Assembly (NCBI GenBank): GCA_024696355.1
Contig: JAILGV010000087.1
Location: forward strand, 1 to 62,940
Source of the DNA: Solobacterium sp.
Lineage (GTDB): Bacteria > Bacillota_I > Bacilli_A > Erysipelotrichales > Erysipelotrichaceae
Length of the DNA stretch: 62,940 bases
Reading direction: 5' to 3'
The notes under the pieces are model-generated. The model had not been told where the DNA came from. It saw only the letters and a program-made list of their open reading frames with translations, and ran no database searches. Of this stretch, positions 43,497 through 52,902 are shown piece by piece (within the stretch, counting starts at the first letter, position 1; each line of letters starts with the position of its first letter). The position numbers and the translations under genes were made by a program.

Positions 43497-44522
43497 TTGG
43501 CAAGGAAAAAAGTCACTGATGAACAGGAAAATACCGGACCGGGGCTGCTGATCTGGATTCTGATGCTGCTGATTATCCTCATTCTGTGTGTGGTTCTTTT
43601 TGATATTTTCTTTCTGAAGAGAAAGAGTGAAGCGGAAACATCACAGAACAGCGGACTGGCAGATAATACGATGAATGTGCCCATGGCATCCGTGCCTGCG
43701 GAAACAGATGATCTGGACAGTGTCACGGTGACACTGAAAGATTATCTGGCTTTTGATTTTGATGATCTTGACTTTGATTTTGTAATTGCAAGGATCCATG
43801 TAACTTCTGCCCAGCCGATCAACATTTCCCTGAATCATTTCAAAACAGATGAAGGGATAACACTGGATGACGTCAGTGAATATGCAGAGAAACTGGAAGA
43901 TGCTTCCTATTTCCTCGGAAGGCAGTCGGTATGGTTTTCACTGATCAGTGAAGATACTTCATATGATGCAAATATATTTATTCCCGTCAAAAATAAAGAT
44001 GCCCTGACGGTAAAGCTGTCAATGGATTTCGGCAACAACGGTGATCTGATCATGAATCTGGTGCCGGCATCGGGAACAAGGGAAATGCTGCAGTATCAGG
44101 CGGATGATGTTATCTCGGACGGAAAAACCTATCAGATGTCCGTCTCGGCTGCATATGATATTACGGGTGAATACATTTACGAAACCGTGAACGGTGAGGA
44201 AAGTGAATACCTGCTTCCGAGTACGACAAAAGTTTATGCATTCAAGGTCAATGCTGTGTCGCTGTACGGTGATGAGCTTGTGATTGATCAGGCTCAGTAT
44301 ATTCCGTCATCGACCAATGAGGTATTTGAAGCGCTTGGATCCGGTATCCGGACGATGAAGAAAAAGAACATTCTGGACAGGGTAATCCGTGAAAAAGACA
44401 GCGGGTATCTGTTCTTCTATGCATTTGATCCGGATGACCATCCGGTTACATATACCGGCATTCTGAAGCTGCATGTCAAAAGCAGCGGACGGTGGATTAC
44501 TGTCAATGTCGATCTGAACTGA
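43497..44522 (+). CDS. Membrane-anchored protein of unknown function
   Basis: 341 residues starting with TTG: AGGAGG lies eight bases before it, while the nearby ATG at 43490 is out of frame and ends after nine codons. A short cytoplasmic head (ARKKVTDEQENTGPG) precedes one hydrophobic helix (about 18-38); the rest is outside and acidic. No known domain is recognised. It is 11 bases ahead of the glucosaminidase gene, which has its own AAGGAGG, so it probably works at the wall with it. Confidence 0.75.
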   Translation: MARKKVTDEQENTGPGLLIWILMLLIILILCVVLFDIFFLKRKSEAETSQNSGLADNTMNVPMASVPAETDDLDSVTVTLKDYLAFDFDDLDFDFVIARIHVTSAQPINISLNHFKTDEGITLDDVSEYAEKLEDASYFLGRQSVWFSLISEDTSYDANIFIPVKNKDALTVKLSMDFGNNGDLIMNLVPASGTREMLQYQADDVISDGKTYQMSVSAAYDITGEYIYETVNGEESEYLLPSTTKVYAFKVNAVSLYGDELVIDQAQYIPSSTNEVFEALGSGIRTMKKKNILDRVIREKDSGYLFFYAFDPDDHPVTYTGILKLHVKSSGRWITVNVDLN

Positions 44523-44533
44523 AGGAGGAGACG

Positions 44534-47500
44534 ATGAACAAACTCAGAAATATAATGCTTGCACTGGCTGTCATCTGTTCTTCTGTTTCGGTTTTCAGAA
44601 TGCAGGAAGTAACTGTTGAAGCCAGGGAAGACTACAGCCTGTATCCGATGGCATGCAATGCTTTTGAAGTGGATGAGCTTGAAAACAACGGCACATTTAA
44701 ATCCGTTATGTGCACATCTGATTACAATGCGGCCGTTGAGAAGATGAATGAACTGAAGGAGGGCGGGGTAATCCGTCACAAAGAGTCCTATTCACCGACG
44801 AAGATCATCAATATGTATGACGGCGTCGTTTACTCCTATCCGCAGCGTTCCAAAAAGAATACAGCTGTAATCGATCAGTACATTGACGGAACAAAATACG
44901 AAAAAACAACTTATGTTACCGTGCACAGGGAAATGCGCTACAAAGGGGTGGCTTCCTATGACCCTGCCAGCGGGAACGGAAAAGTACATATCGTGCTGAC
45001 AGGTTTTGACGGCTACATCGATCTGAAGAACTGTGATCTTGTTCCGATGAAGGCTGTCACCAATAATATTGCCCTGTATCTGGGCGGAAACTCCACATAT
45101 GACGGTGAGGAGCCTTTCCGTGTATTTGCACAGCAGGGATATTTTAAGGCGGAACAGAACGGCAACTATACCGATCTGGTATATCACTGTTTCTCGGGCT
45201 GGGCAGATCCCGACGGCGACGGCAGACCGGCGGAATGGACTTTCCGTGTCGGTCCGGCAGCTGAATGGATGAGCGAAGGCAGTGTTTACTACAGTGATGA
45301 CGGTTATACGTTCTATAACGACCGTTCCTATTCATCGCAGGCAGGCATATATTACTCGTATTATATGTTCCTTCCGCTGCGTACAAGGTCTTCTGTTTCA
45401 AGAAACACCTTCAACAGATTTCTTGAAAAGAAGGGGAAAAACAGCAGCAGCAAGCTCTGGGATACTGCGGATACTTTTCTTGAGGCACAGGAAAAATACG
45501 GCATGAATGCACTTGCGGTTTTTGCAATGGCATGTATGGAAAGTTCATACGGCACCAGCCGGTATGCGATGGAAAGAAATAATCTGTTCGGCTGGACGGC
45601 ATATGATTCAGACCCGGATTCAGCCAGCTGGTTTCCTTCCGTTACACAGGCAATTAACGAACAGATGGCAATCAATCTGCGCGGTTATATAAATATTGAC
45701 GATATCCGCTATTTCGGTTCACACCTCGGAAACAAGGGCAGCGGCGTAAACGTAAAATATGCAGGTGATCCCTACTGGGGCATGAAGATAGCTGCGATCG
45801 CTTATGAAATCGACAAGACTGACAATGACAGCGACGGAACGCTGACGGACTTTAATTCAGTTTCTTTCGGAATTGTGGCAGATGACCGGAGGACCGATAT
45901 TCTTAAGGCAGTCAAGGGAGAAGTGCTTTACAATACTGCCTACGGTGCGACGTATCAGAAAAATCATACGCTTGCAGTACTTGGCGCACAGTCTGACTGG
46001 TATCAGGTACAGTCGACAAGTCCGCTTGATGAAAACGGAAACATCATTATGAACCTTTCCAAGCAGGGGATGCTGGACTATGACTGGAATGCATTTACCG
46101 GATGGATCAGGGCTGATGAAGTGACAATGGTTAATTCCAGAATCGTTTCGCTGTCAACGGAAGCATCGGCAGATGCTGTCGAAACATGCGACAGTTCTGT
46201 ATTTAAAGACGGAAAGCTGATCCTGAGCGGCAAAGCATACTGGCCTTCACTGACAGGACTGAGCGTAACACAGACGCTCCGTCTGCAGACGCAGTCACTT
46301 GCGGAAGTACAGACATATCCGGCAGAGTCTTCTGCTGAAAAGGATATTGTCACATGGAAGGCTGCTGTTGATCTGGCGTCGCTTGAAAACGGTACATATC
46401 TCTTCAGTCTGGCTTCCGTGTATGAAGATGACCATAATTATGATCATGAGTATTATCTGCCGGGTGATTTTGAAAAGGCAGCTGATTCTTCATTCGGCGG
46501 CAAAACATTCCATCTGGATGAGGCGGGTGATGAGGAAAAGATTCTGACACTGACAGTCAGTGACATCAGCTGCGGCAGAGGTGCTGTATATGACAGTGAG
46601 AAGAGCGCATGTGTCTGTGTTACCGGATATGAAAACTGGGCTGAGGGCAGCGGCTGCACAGTCAAGGCAAGTCAGCCTGACGATATGCTGAGGTCTGTTT
46701 CTTCCGCGGAAGTACTGGAAGATGCAGTCATTGCACTGAACGGAACGGCATTTATTGAGGGAATGAATGCTTCAACGGAAAGTGAGATTACGCATACACT
46801 GATCCTTGTATCACTGACGGACGGTGTTGAGACCGAGATTCCTGCGGAGACTTCCGATGCTGAAATGCCGATGGATTTCGGTGACGGATATGATTATACA
46901 AGGATTGCATTCCGTGCCCTGATTGATCTGAATGAACTTGATCCGGATGATTACTATCTTGCAGTCAGAGTGACAAACGGTGAGGAAACAAGGCAGAAAG
47001 CGCTGTTCTCCAACAAAGAGAGCGTTGACCTGCCGCCTGTGGAAATCAACGGATATTCCGCCAGAATGTACGCCAGCCAGGTTGCCAATAACCGTATGGA
47101 ACTGGATATCGAAAAGAATCAGACAGATCTCTCGGTAATAAACAAACCATACAGAAGAGCCTCAACATATTCACAGAAGGCACTGACCCTTGAAGGAAGC
47201 AGGCTGACGATTGACGGAACCGCATTTATCTTTGCGGCTTCCATGACGGAGAAGGACCATCCTGTTACGAAAGTGCTGCTGGTAGGTGAGGACGGTGCGG
47301 TGCATACATTCGCGGCTGAGAATCAGGCATGCGCTGCCGATCCGGCGGAGATGCTCGGACTGCAGGTATCTCTGAGCAATTCCTGCTTTGCGCTTTCAGC
47401 TGACCTGAGTGAACTTGATCCGGGAGTATACCGTGTCTATCTGGATGTACAGACTGACAGCTGGCACGATATCTATGAGATGTACAATTACCGGCCTGTT

Positions 47501-47605
47501 GATGCTTCAATGCAGGAAGTTGAAAGCAGGACGTATTCCCTGACAGCGGATAAAGTACGAAGCCGATATCTGATAACTGTTACGGATACAGGTCTGGAAG
47601 GATAG
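44534..47605 (+). CDS. Secreted glucosaminidase-domain wall hydrolase
   Basis: 1023 residues with a signal peptide. An N-terminal region of about 290 residues precedes a LytG/Atl-type N-acetylglucosaminidase domain (about 293-427). Its catalytic-type Glu336 is in MACMESSYGTSRYA, followed by NNLFGWTAYD and a WGMKIAAIAYEID ending. An SH3-like stretch follows (about 450-530, WYQVQS and TGWIRADEV). Then come three related modules marked by SGKAYWPSL, NGTAFIEGM and DGTAFIFAA, probably wall-binding or spacer folds. It should cleave GlcNAc-MurNAc bonds in peptidoglycan. The start at 44534 follows AAGGAGGAGACG. Confidence 0.87.
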   Translation: MNKLRNIMLALAVICSSVSVFRMQEVTVEAREDYSLYPMACNAFEVDELENNGTFKSVMCTSDYNAAVEKMNELKEGGVIRHKESYSPTKIINMYDGVVYSYPQRSKKNTAVIDQYIDGTKYEKTTYVTVHREMRYKGVASYDPASGNGKVHIVLTGFDGYIDLKNCDLVPMKAVTNNIALYLGGNSTYDGEEPFRVFAQQGYFKAEQNGNYTDLVYHCFSGWADPDGDGRPAEWTFRVGPAAEWMSEGSVYYSDDGYTFYNDRSYSSQAGIYYSYYMFLPLRTRSSVSRNTFNRFLEKKGKNSSSKLWDTADTFLEAQEKYGMNALAVFAMACMESSYGTSRYAMERNNLFGWTAYDSDPDSASWFPSVTQAINEQMAINLRGYINIDDIRYFGSHLGNKGSGVNVKYAGDPYWGMKIAAIAYEIDKTDNDSDGTLTDFNSVSFGIVADDRRTDILKAVKGEVLYNTAYGATYQKNHTLAVLGAQSDWYQVQSTSPLDENGNIIMNLSKQGMLDYDWNAFTGWIRADEVTMVNSRIVSLSTEASADAVETCDSSVFKDGKLILSGKAYWPSLTGLSVTQTLRLQTQSLAEVQTYPAESSAEKDIVTWKAAVDLASLENGTYLFSLASVYEDDHNYDHEYYLPGDFEKAADSSFGGKTFHLDEAGDEEKILTLTVSDISCGRGAVYDSEKSACVCVTGYENWAEGSGCTVKASQPDDMLRSVSSAEVLEDAVIALNGTAFIEGMNASTESEITHTLILVSLTDGVETEIPAETSDAEMPMDFGDGYDYTRIAFRALIDLNELDPDDYYLAVRVTNGEETRQKALFSNKESVDLPPVEINGYSARMYASQVANNRMELDIEKNQTDLSVINKPYRRASTYSQKALTLEGSRLTIDGTAFIFAASMTEKDHPVTKVLLVGEDGAVHTFAAENQACAADPAEMLGLQVSLSNSCFALSADLSELDPGVYRVYLDVQTDSWHDIYEMYNYRPVDASMQEVESRTYSLTADKVRSRYLITVTDTGLEG

Positions 47606-47615
47606 GTAGACGGAC

Positions 47616-49619
47616 ATGAGACTGAGTATAAAGACAAAGATACTTCTGGCAGTGGCGGCAGTTCTGCTTGCGGCTACATGTGCGGCCGGTTTCTACTATC
47701 TGGATACTTTGAATGCAGAGAAAAATGCACCGGCTGCGATGGCTGACTTTTCCGGCAGGAGGAAGGAAGATGTACTTTCCTGGATCTCTGAGAACGGATT
47801 CGATGAATCACAGGTGACATTTTCGTATGCTTTTGATGAAGCACAGGAGGATGTCATTATTAATCAGAGTGTTGCCAAAGGCGATCCGTTCACTAAGAGT
47901 GACACACTTGAAATTACGCTGTCATCCGGCCCTGATCCTGATGAGATGATTGAACTTCCTGATTTTACCGGCATGACAACGGAAGAAATTACGAAATGGT
48001 TTGAAGACAATAACCTGACGAATGTGACTTACCAGTTTACGATAGCGGAAGGCATTGAGGCAGATCATTTCGTGTCAATGGAACCCGAAGCGAAAACAAT
48101 GGTGAAGCGGAGCGACAGGATTACGGTAACACTTTCCTCCGGAATCGGAGAACAGAGTGAGGAGGAAGAAGTAACCGTACCTGATTTCTCTTCATATACA
48201 AGAACAAATATTCAGGCATGGGGCGCAGCCAACCGGATCAGTATTACAATCAGCTATCAGGCAAGCGATACTGTTCAGAAAGATAAACTGATATCCCAGT
48301 CTGTAAAGGCAGGCACAAAGATCAAAGCCGGCTCTTCAATGTCTGTCGTCATTTCTTCCGGCAAGGGAATTCAGGTTGTCGGTTTTGTCGGAAAAACACA
48401 GAACGAGGCAGCTTCCTGGATTGCCCAGAACGGTCTGAAAGCGGTATATAACGAGGTTTACAGTGGCTCGGCAGCCTCCGGGACAGTTATTTCGCAGAAT
48501 CCGGACAGCGGTACTGCTGCGGAAGGTGCAGTAATAACTTTTGAAGTCAGTGCGGGCCTTGTTCCGGTCGATGACTATACGGGAAAATCCAGAGGAGAAT
48601 TTGAGGCATATCTTGCACTTCTCAACAAGCAGAAAAACAGCAGTGCCAGGCTGAATCTTTCGGTAAGGGAGACAGAGAGCGATAAAGCGGCCGGAACGAT
48701 TCTTTCGCAGAATCCCGTCGGTTCCGCAGCACCCGGTTCTGTTATAACGATTGAAGTGGCGACCGGAAGAAAAGTGACGGTTGAAAATAAAGCCGGCACG
48801 GCAGAAGCGGACTTTAAGGCATATCTGTCATCGCTCGGACTGAAGCCGGGCAATATTTCCTACGACTATTCCGATACGATTGCGGAGGGATGCATTATTT
48901 CCAACGATACCGGCACGAAGAACGCCGGGGATTCAGTAAATTACAAAGTATCCAGAGGCGCATATGTATTTGATTACGGTTCTATGATCAATGCCGGTCA
49001 GTCCTACAGTGCATTGTACAATGCATCTGCCACGGCAAGAAATTACGGCTGGTCAGTGACTAAGACGGACGTGGAAAGCGATACCTATGATGCGGGAATT
49101 ATTACGGAAACCTGCAGCGTATCAGGCAAATCCATTGCCTGCAAAGTTTCTTCGGGCAAGGTCATTACAGTGCCGAACGTTGTCGGAATGTCGAAGGACG
49201 AGGCTGCATCTGTGCTGCAGAATGCCGGACTGAAAGTTAATTCCGTCGAGGGAGATTATAATGATAATCTCAGCGCCGGCACTGTTACGGCACAGAGCGT
49301 ATCGGCGGATTCCAGAGTGGCGGCGGGTACAACTGTAACAATCACATACTCCAAAGGACCGTCTCCGAAGCTGACGATGCCTTCGATTGATCTCGGTCTT
49401 TACGACAATAACTATACAAAGGATCAGATGATCTCAATGCTTACCCGTGTCTTTGAGCAGAAGGGCTTCAGCGCCTCTCAGCTGAATTTCCAGATTGAAG
49501 ACACATCGCTTGGCAGTAATGTCAACGGAGTCAAATCAATTTCTCCTGCGCCTAACGGACAGCAGGTGGATCCGGGGACAATCATCACAATCATTCTGCT
49601 GGTGGGCAGTACGGGATAA
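47616..49619 (+). CDS. PASTA-repeat protein without a kinase domain
   Basis: 667 residues. One N-terminal membrane helix (about 8-28) is followed by about nine tandem PASTA-like repeats of 60-75 residues. Each opens with a VPDFTGMTTEEI-like segment and ends in a VTLSSG-like strand. The best matches are LPDFTGMTTEEITKWFEDN and VPNVVGMSKDEAASVLQNAG. PASTA domains bind muropeptides or beta-lactams and usually form the outer part of PrkC/Stk kinases or penicillin-binding proteins; neither catalytic domain is present. Ten bases after the glucosaminidase gene, it probably senses, localises or scaffolds that enzyme's work. Confidence 0.86.
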   Translation: MRLSIKTKILLAVAAVLLAATCAAGFYYLDTLNAEKNAPAAMADFSGRRKEDVLSWISENGFDESQVTFSYAFDEAQEDVIINQSVAKGDPFTKSDTLEITLSSGPDPDEMIELPDFTGMTTEEITKWFEDNNLTNVTYQFTIAEGIEADHFVSMEPEAKTMVKRSDRITVTLSSGIGEQSEEEEVTVPDFSSYTRTNIQAWGAANRISITISYQASDTVQKDKLISQSVKAGTKIKAGSSMSVVISSGKGIQVVGFVGKTQNEAASWIAQNGLKAVYNEVYSGSAASGTVISQNPDSGTAAEGAVITFEVSAGLVPVDDYTGKSRGEFEAYLALLNKQKNSSARLNLSVRETESDKAAGTILSQNPVGSAAPGSVITIEVATGRKVTVENKAGTAEADFKAYLSSLGLKPGNISYDYSDTIAEGCIISNDTGTKNAGDSVNYKVSRGAYVFDYGSMINAGQSYSALYNASATARNYGWSVTKTDVESDTYDAGIITETCSVSGKSIACKVSSGKVITVPNVVGMSKDEAASVLQNAGLKVNSVEGDYNDNLSAGTVTAQSVSADSRVAAGTTVTITYSKGPSPKLTMPSIDLGLYDNNYTKDQMISMLTRVFEQKGFSASQLNFQIEDTSLGSNVNGVKSISPAPNGQQVDPGTIITIILLVGSTG

Positions 49620-49672
49620 AAATGAGCAGTTTGCGGCAGTGCAGCTGCAGGCGGCTGTATTATCCGGCAAAG

Positions 49673-49702
49673 ACGGCATGAACTCAGATTCATGCCGTTT
49701 TC
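49673..49702 (+). terminator. Terminator of the cell-wall module
   Basis: ACGGCATGAA, six-base loop, TTCATGCCGT, then TTTC: a 10-bp perfect stem. Confidence 0.82.
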
Positions 49703-49719
49703 AGTGAATCTGTGCAGAT

Positions 49720-49753
49720 ATAAAAAAGCAGCGGTATGAATCCATGCCGCTGC
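49720..49753 (-). terminator. nagA terminator
   Basis: On the minus strand an 11-bp stem with a four-base loop (49728-49753, one wobble) is followed by six T. It lies 82 bases past the nagA stop. Confidence 0.88.
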
Positions 49754-49834
49754 CTGACTGCCGGATATATCAGTCTTAACTTCAAAACAATATTATGTAC
49801 GGAAATAACTTTGTGTATCCGTATTGCGGGAACA

Positions 49835-50983
49835 TCAGAGCTGCGGTATTCCTTTGCAGTAAACCTGATGAACGGAATAATCATCGTTCAGAACTGCGAT
49901 ATCGGCGTCATGACCGGTTTCGATCAGTCCGATGCGGTCATCCATTCCGAGGAGTCTCGCGGGGTTGACGGTGCAGGAACGGATGGCTTTTTCGAAAGGC
50001 ACCTCTGCTGTTTCAACGGCCCTGCGCAGCCCTTCGTTGATTTTCAGCGTGCTCCCGGCAAGAGGGTGATTTTCGGCATCTGTCAGATGTGCTGTGCCGT
50101 CGGGATATATTTCCACCGGCTGGCCGCCGAAGATAAACCTTGTGCCCGGTTCGTATCCTTTGCACATCAGTGCATCGGATACCATGACGGCATGGTCCAT
50201 GTCCTTGCATGTATAGAAGATATTAACGGCATCACATGTACTGTGCCTGCAGTCACATATGATTTCACTGTATACATCATGAAGGCGCAGAGCGGCACCG
50301 ACTGTTCCGTTTTCTCTGTGAGAGAAAGGGGACATGGCATTGAACGTGTGGGTAAATGATTTTGCGCCGGCTTTCACGGCATTTACTGCCTGCTCAAATG
50401 AAGCTGCTGTATGTCCGATTGAGGCAACCACACCGTGGGCATCAAGATACCGTATCAGCCTGAAGTCCTCATCATTTTCGGGAGCCAGAGTGACAATACG
50501 GATGTTATTTGCGGCTGCGTTCTGATATTCCATGAATTCGGATATATCAGGCCTGACAATAGCTTCCTCCGGCTGTGCTCCTTTATATCTGACATTGAGA
50601 AAGGGACCTTCAAAATGAATTCCGAGGATTTCTGCGCCGTCTTTTCCCGGAACCTGTGTTTTTATAACTTCCGCAGCGTTCTTTACTGCAGAAAGGAGAA
50701 CACTTTTCTTTTCTGTAATTGTCGTTGCCAGAAATCCTGTCACGCCTTCACTGACGATATTGCGCGCCCAGTTCCTGAGTCCGTCGGGATCAGCACTGTC
50801 GGTATCGAAGCCATACGCTCCGTGGCAGTGAATATCAATAAATCCGGGGAGAATCCTCAGGTTTCCGTAATCTATATCAGGCTTGCCGGCGCAGCCGATT
50901 TCAGTGATCAATCCGTTTTCCATTCTGACAGAAACTGACTGAAATCTTCCCTGATACCAGACATGACTGCTGTGTATGATCAT
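49835..50983 (-). CDS. nagA: N-acetylglucosamine-6-phosphate deacetylase
   Basis: 382 residues of the amidohydrolase superfamily. Removes acetate from GlcNAc-6-P for glycolysis or wall recycling. ILPGFIDIHCHGAYGFD holds the first metal ligands; GIHFEGPFLN, ASIGHTAAS, THTFNAMSPFSHRENG, VMVSDA and the substrate Asp region follow. GAGGTAAACAAT precedes the ATG. It is divergent from an EIIC-like gene and next to a wall glucosaminidase module, which fits salvage of wall GlcNAc. No nagB is in the window. Confidence 0.93.
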   Translation of the reverse strand: MIIHSSHVWYQGRFQSVSVRMENGLITEIGCAGKPDIDYGNLRILPGFIDIHCHGAYGFDTDSADPDGLRNWARNIVSEGVTGFLATTITEKKSVLLSAVKNAAEVIKTQVPGKDGAEILGIHFEGPFLNVRYKGAQPEEAIVRPDISEFMEYQNAAANNIRIVTLAPENDEDFRLIRYLDAHGVVASIGHTAASFEQAVNAVKAGAKSFTHTFNAMSPFSHRENGTVGAALRLHDVYSEIICDCRHSTCDAVNIFYTCKDMDHAVMVSDALMCKGYEPGTRFIFGGQPVEIYPDGTAHLTDAENHPLAGSTLKINEGLRRAVETAEVPFEKAIRSCTVNPARLLGMDDRIGLIETGHDADIAVLNDDYSVHQVYCKGIPQL

Positions 50984-51053
50984 ATTGTTTACCTCAGCTT
51001 AAGTTTATCACCGCCATAATTATCATGCATAAAAAGTATGCTATTCTTTTTAT

Positions 51054-52208
51054 ATGATTTCTAAAAAGCGGAAAATCTGGTTTGAAGCAATGAAGCTGCC
51101 CGTGACGGTAACTGCGGCAGCTTCGGCAGTTCTTTCCTGCGGTTATGCACTGTGTCCGGCAGTTCTGCAGGGAGGAAAGATACTGGGGACGGCGAACCGG
51201 CTCGGTCTGATTTTGTATCAGGCCGGAGGACTGTTCTATTATCATATGGATATTGTTTTGTGCGTCGGACTGGTATACGGTCTCTGTAAAAAAGACCGGT
51301 ATGCACTGTTTTCGGCTGCCTTCAGCATGTTCTGTGCACAGCTGATCCTGAATCCCGTAAATGCAGGCAGAATCTTTCCGGTGATATGTGAAAACTCCCT
51401 GAGGGCTTCTGCTTTCAGCTTCTATCCGCAGCCTTTCACAGGAATCCTGTGTGCACTGATGATATGGATGATTTTTCAGAAGAAAAAAAGAGCGGGAGGT
51501 TTTCTTGTTTCCTTTGCTGCGTGCATATGTGTACTGATGCTGTGGGCACTGCTGTATCCGTTCCTGTTTGAACTGTCATTTAAAGCAGGAATGTTCTTTG
51601 CAGACAGGGGCGGTGCGGGAGCCGTGCTCTATACAATGTCAGACCGCATGCTTTCTTTGACCGGATTAAACCAGGGGATGTTTCAGGCAGTGATGAAAGA
51701 TACCTGGGGAAAAGGCGAAATGACAGCGTTCTTTGCCCTGCGTACACAGGTTGAAACGGACTGGCCGCTCGGCGCATACATGTCCGGATGCATGCCGATG
51801 GTGACAGCCGGAATTCCTTATTCGCTTTATGTTCTTTATCAGAAGCGGGGAAGGTCTGAAAATGCGGTATTGTTTATTCTTCTTGCGGCTGCTTCAATGA
51901 CCGGCGGTCTTACCGAAGGGATTGAGCTTCTGCTTGCTTCCTGTTCATGCCGGATGTTTGCGGTATATATTCTTTTATACGGCTGTACTGCTGTCCTGAC
52001 ATTATGGAGCGGGTTCAGAGCAGGGTATGCACTGCACGGAGGACTGGCTGACTTTTTCTTTTCGGCTCCGATGCCGGGAGCTCAGAAGCTTTATATGATA
52101 TTGTTTCTGTCAATTTCTGCTGTCGTTCTGTGCCGGACAGTGTTTTGTGCACGAAAAATATTATGTTGGAAATCAAACAAAAATTCAGAACGGTTTAAGG
52201 ATCTGTGA
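51054..52208 (+). CDS. Orphan PTS EIIC-like membrane protein (glucose/GlcNAc family)
   Basis: 384 residues, about ten hydrophobic segments. MSGCMPMVTAGIPYSLYVLYQ and SMTGGLTEGIELLLA line up with the MTGFFP...GLPAAALAMY and TGITEPIEF signatures of NagE/PtsG EIIC domains, but key residues differ (Pro to Gly after the Glu). FRAGYALHGGLADFFF matches the following GLIDY region. No EIIB or EIIA domain is attached. A TTATCA-16-TATTCT promoter puts the transcript start at or next to the ATG, so the message may be leaderless; no ribosome site is visible. It is divergent from nagA. Transport or sensing of an amino sugar is inferred. Confidence 0.68.
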   Translation: MISKKRKIWFEAMKLPVTVTAAASAVLSCGYALCPAVLQGGKILGTANRLGLILYQAGGLFYYHMDIVLCVGLVYGLCKKDRYALFSAAFSMFCAQLILNPVNAGRIFPVICENSLRASAFSFYPQPFTGILCALMIWMIFQKKKRAGGFLVSFAACICVLMLWALLYPFLFELSFKAGMFFADRGGAGAVLYTMSDRMLSLTGLNQGMFQAVMKDTWGKGEMTAFFALRTQVETDWPLGAYMSGCMPMVTAGIPYSLYVLYQKRGRSENAVLFILLAAASMTGGLTEGIELLLASCSCRMFAVYILLYGCTAVLTLWSGFRAGYALHGGLADFFFSAPMPGAQKLYMILFLSISAVVLCRTVFCARKILCWKSNKNSERFKDL

Positions 52209-52221
52209 AAATCAAAAAAAC

Positions 52222-52243
52222 AGGCTTAAACAAGCCTTTTTTT
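52222..52243 (+). terminator. Terminator of the EIIC-like gene
   Basis: AGGCTT, four-base loop, AAGCCT and a seven-T tract, with A7 on the other side. The stem is only 6 bp. Confidence 0.75.
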
Positions 52244-52386
52244 ATGATTTTGATCATTTATCAGGACGTTTTTGCCACAGATATTTATGTACTTTAAATG
52301 TAATAAAAAACGAAATGTTCATTGTATTGGTTTTCACGGAAGGCACGCACTTGCTATAATATTGGTAATAACAACGGGGTGACATT

Positions 52387-52794
52387 ATGATAGGAATCAT
52401 TGTAACCGGGCATGCAAACTTTGCGTCCGGACTCACGAGTGCCGTCAAGCTGCTGGTAGGCACTCCCGAGAATTATGAATACGTGGATTATCTGATGGAG
52501 GATACTACGGATGATCTCGAACTGAAATTCAAGCAGGCTCTTGAAAAGCTTTCGGGATGCAGAGAGGGAATTCTTGTATTCGCCGATATGATGGGAGGCG
52601 CACCGTTCAAGACGGCTGCCGAGCAGTCTGTCAGGCAGAAGGACAGGTATAAAATTCAGGTTGTTGCCGGAACCAATATCGGTATGCTGATACAGACAAA
52701 TATCGCACGGGGATATATTACCGATCTCGGCAATCTTGCGGATCTTGCACTCGAGCAGGGCAAAAAGCAGATCTTTAAATACGAGAACAGCTGA
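52387..52794 (+). CDS. PTS EIIA, mannose family, orphan
   Basis: 135 residues. The phosphorylated histidine is in VTGHANFASGL (His9), and VFADMMGGAPFKTAAEQS and VVAGTNIGMLIQ match EIIA-Man/AgaF domains. No matching EIIB, EIIC or EIID of the mannose family lies nearby; the neighbouring EIIC-like protein is of a different family. A TTTCAC-17-TATAAT promoter ends about 30 bases upstream. It could serve a permease elsewhere or act as a phosphorylation-dependent regulator. Confidence 0.9.
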   Translation: MIGIIVTGHANFASGLTSAVKLLVGTPENYEYVDYLMEDTTDDLELKFKQALEKLSGCREGILVFADMMGGAPFKTAAEQSVRQKDRYKIQVVAGTNIGMLIQTNIARGYITDLGNLADLALEQGKKQIFKYENS

Positions 52795-52827
52795 TCCGGC
52801 AGTTCTGATCTTTACAAATGCAGGCAG

Positions 52828-52852
52828 AGCAGTGCGGAGGCACTGCTTTTTC
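52828..52852 (+). terminator. Terminator of the EIIA gene
   Basis: AGCAGTGC, GGAG loop, GCACTGCT and then TTTTTCT. Confidence 0.85.
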
Positions 52853-52902
52853 TATGGGAGTTCCGGTATTTTTTTCTACTGATTACGGGGAGGAAAAAGT
52901 AT

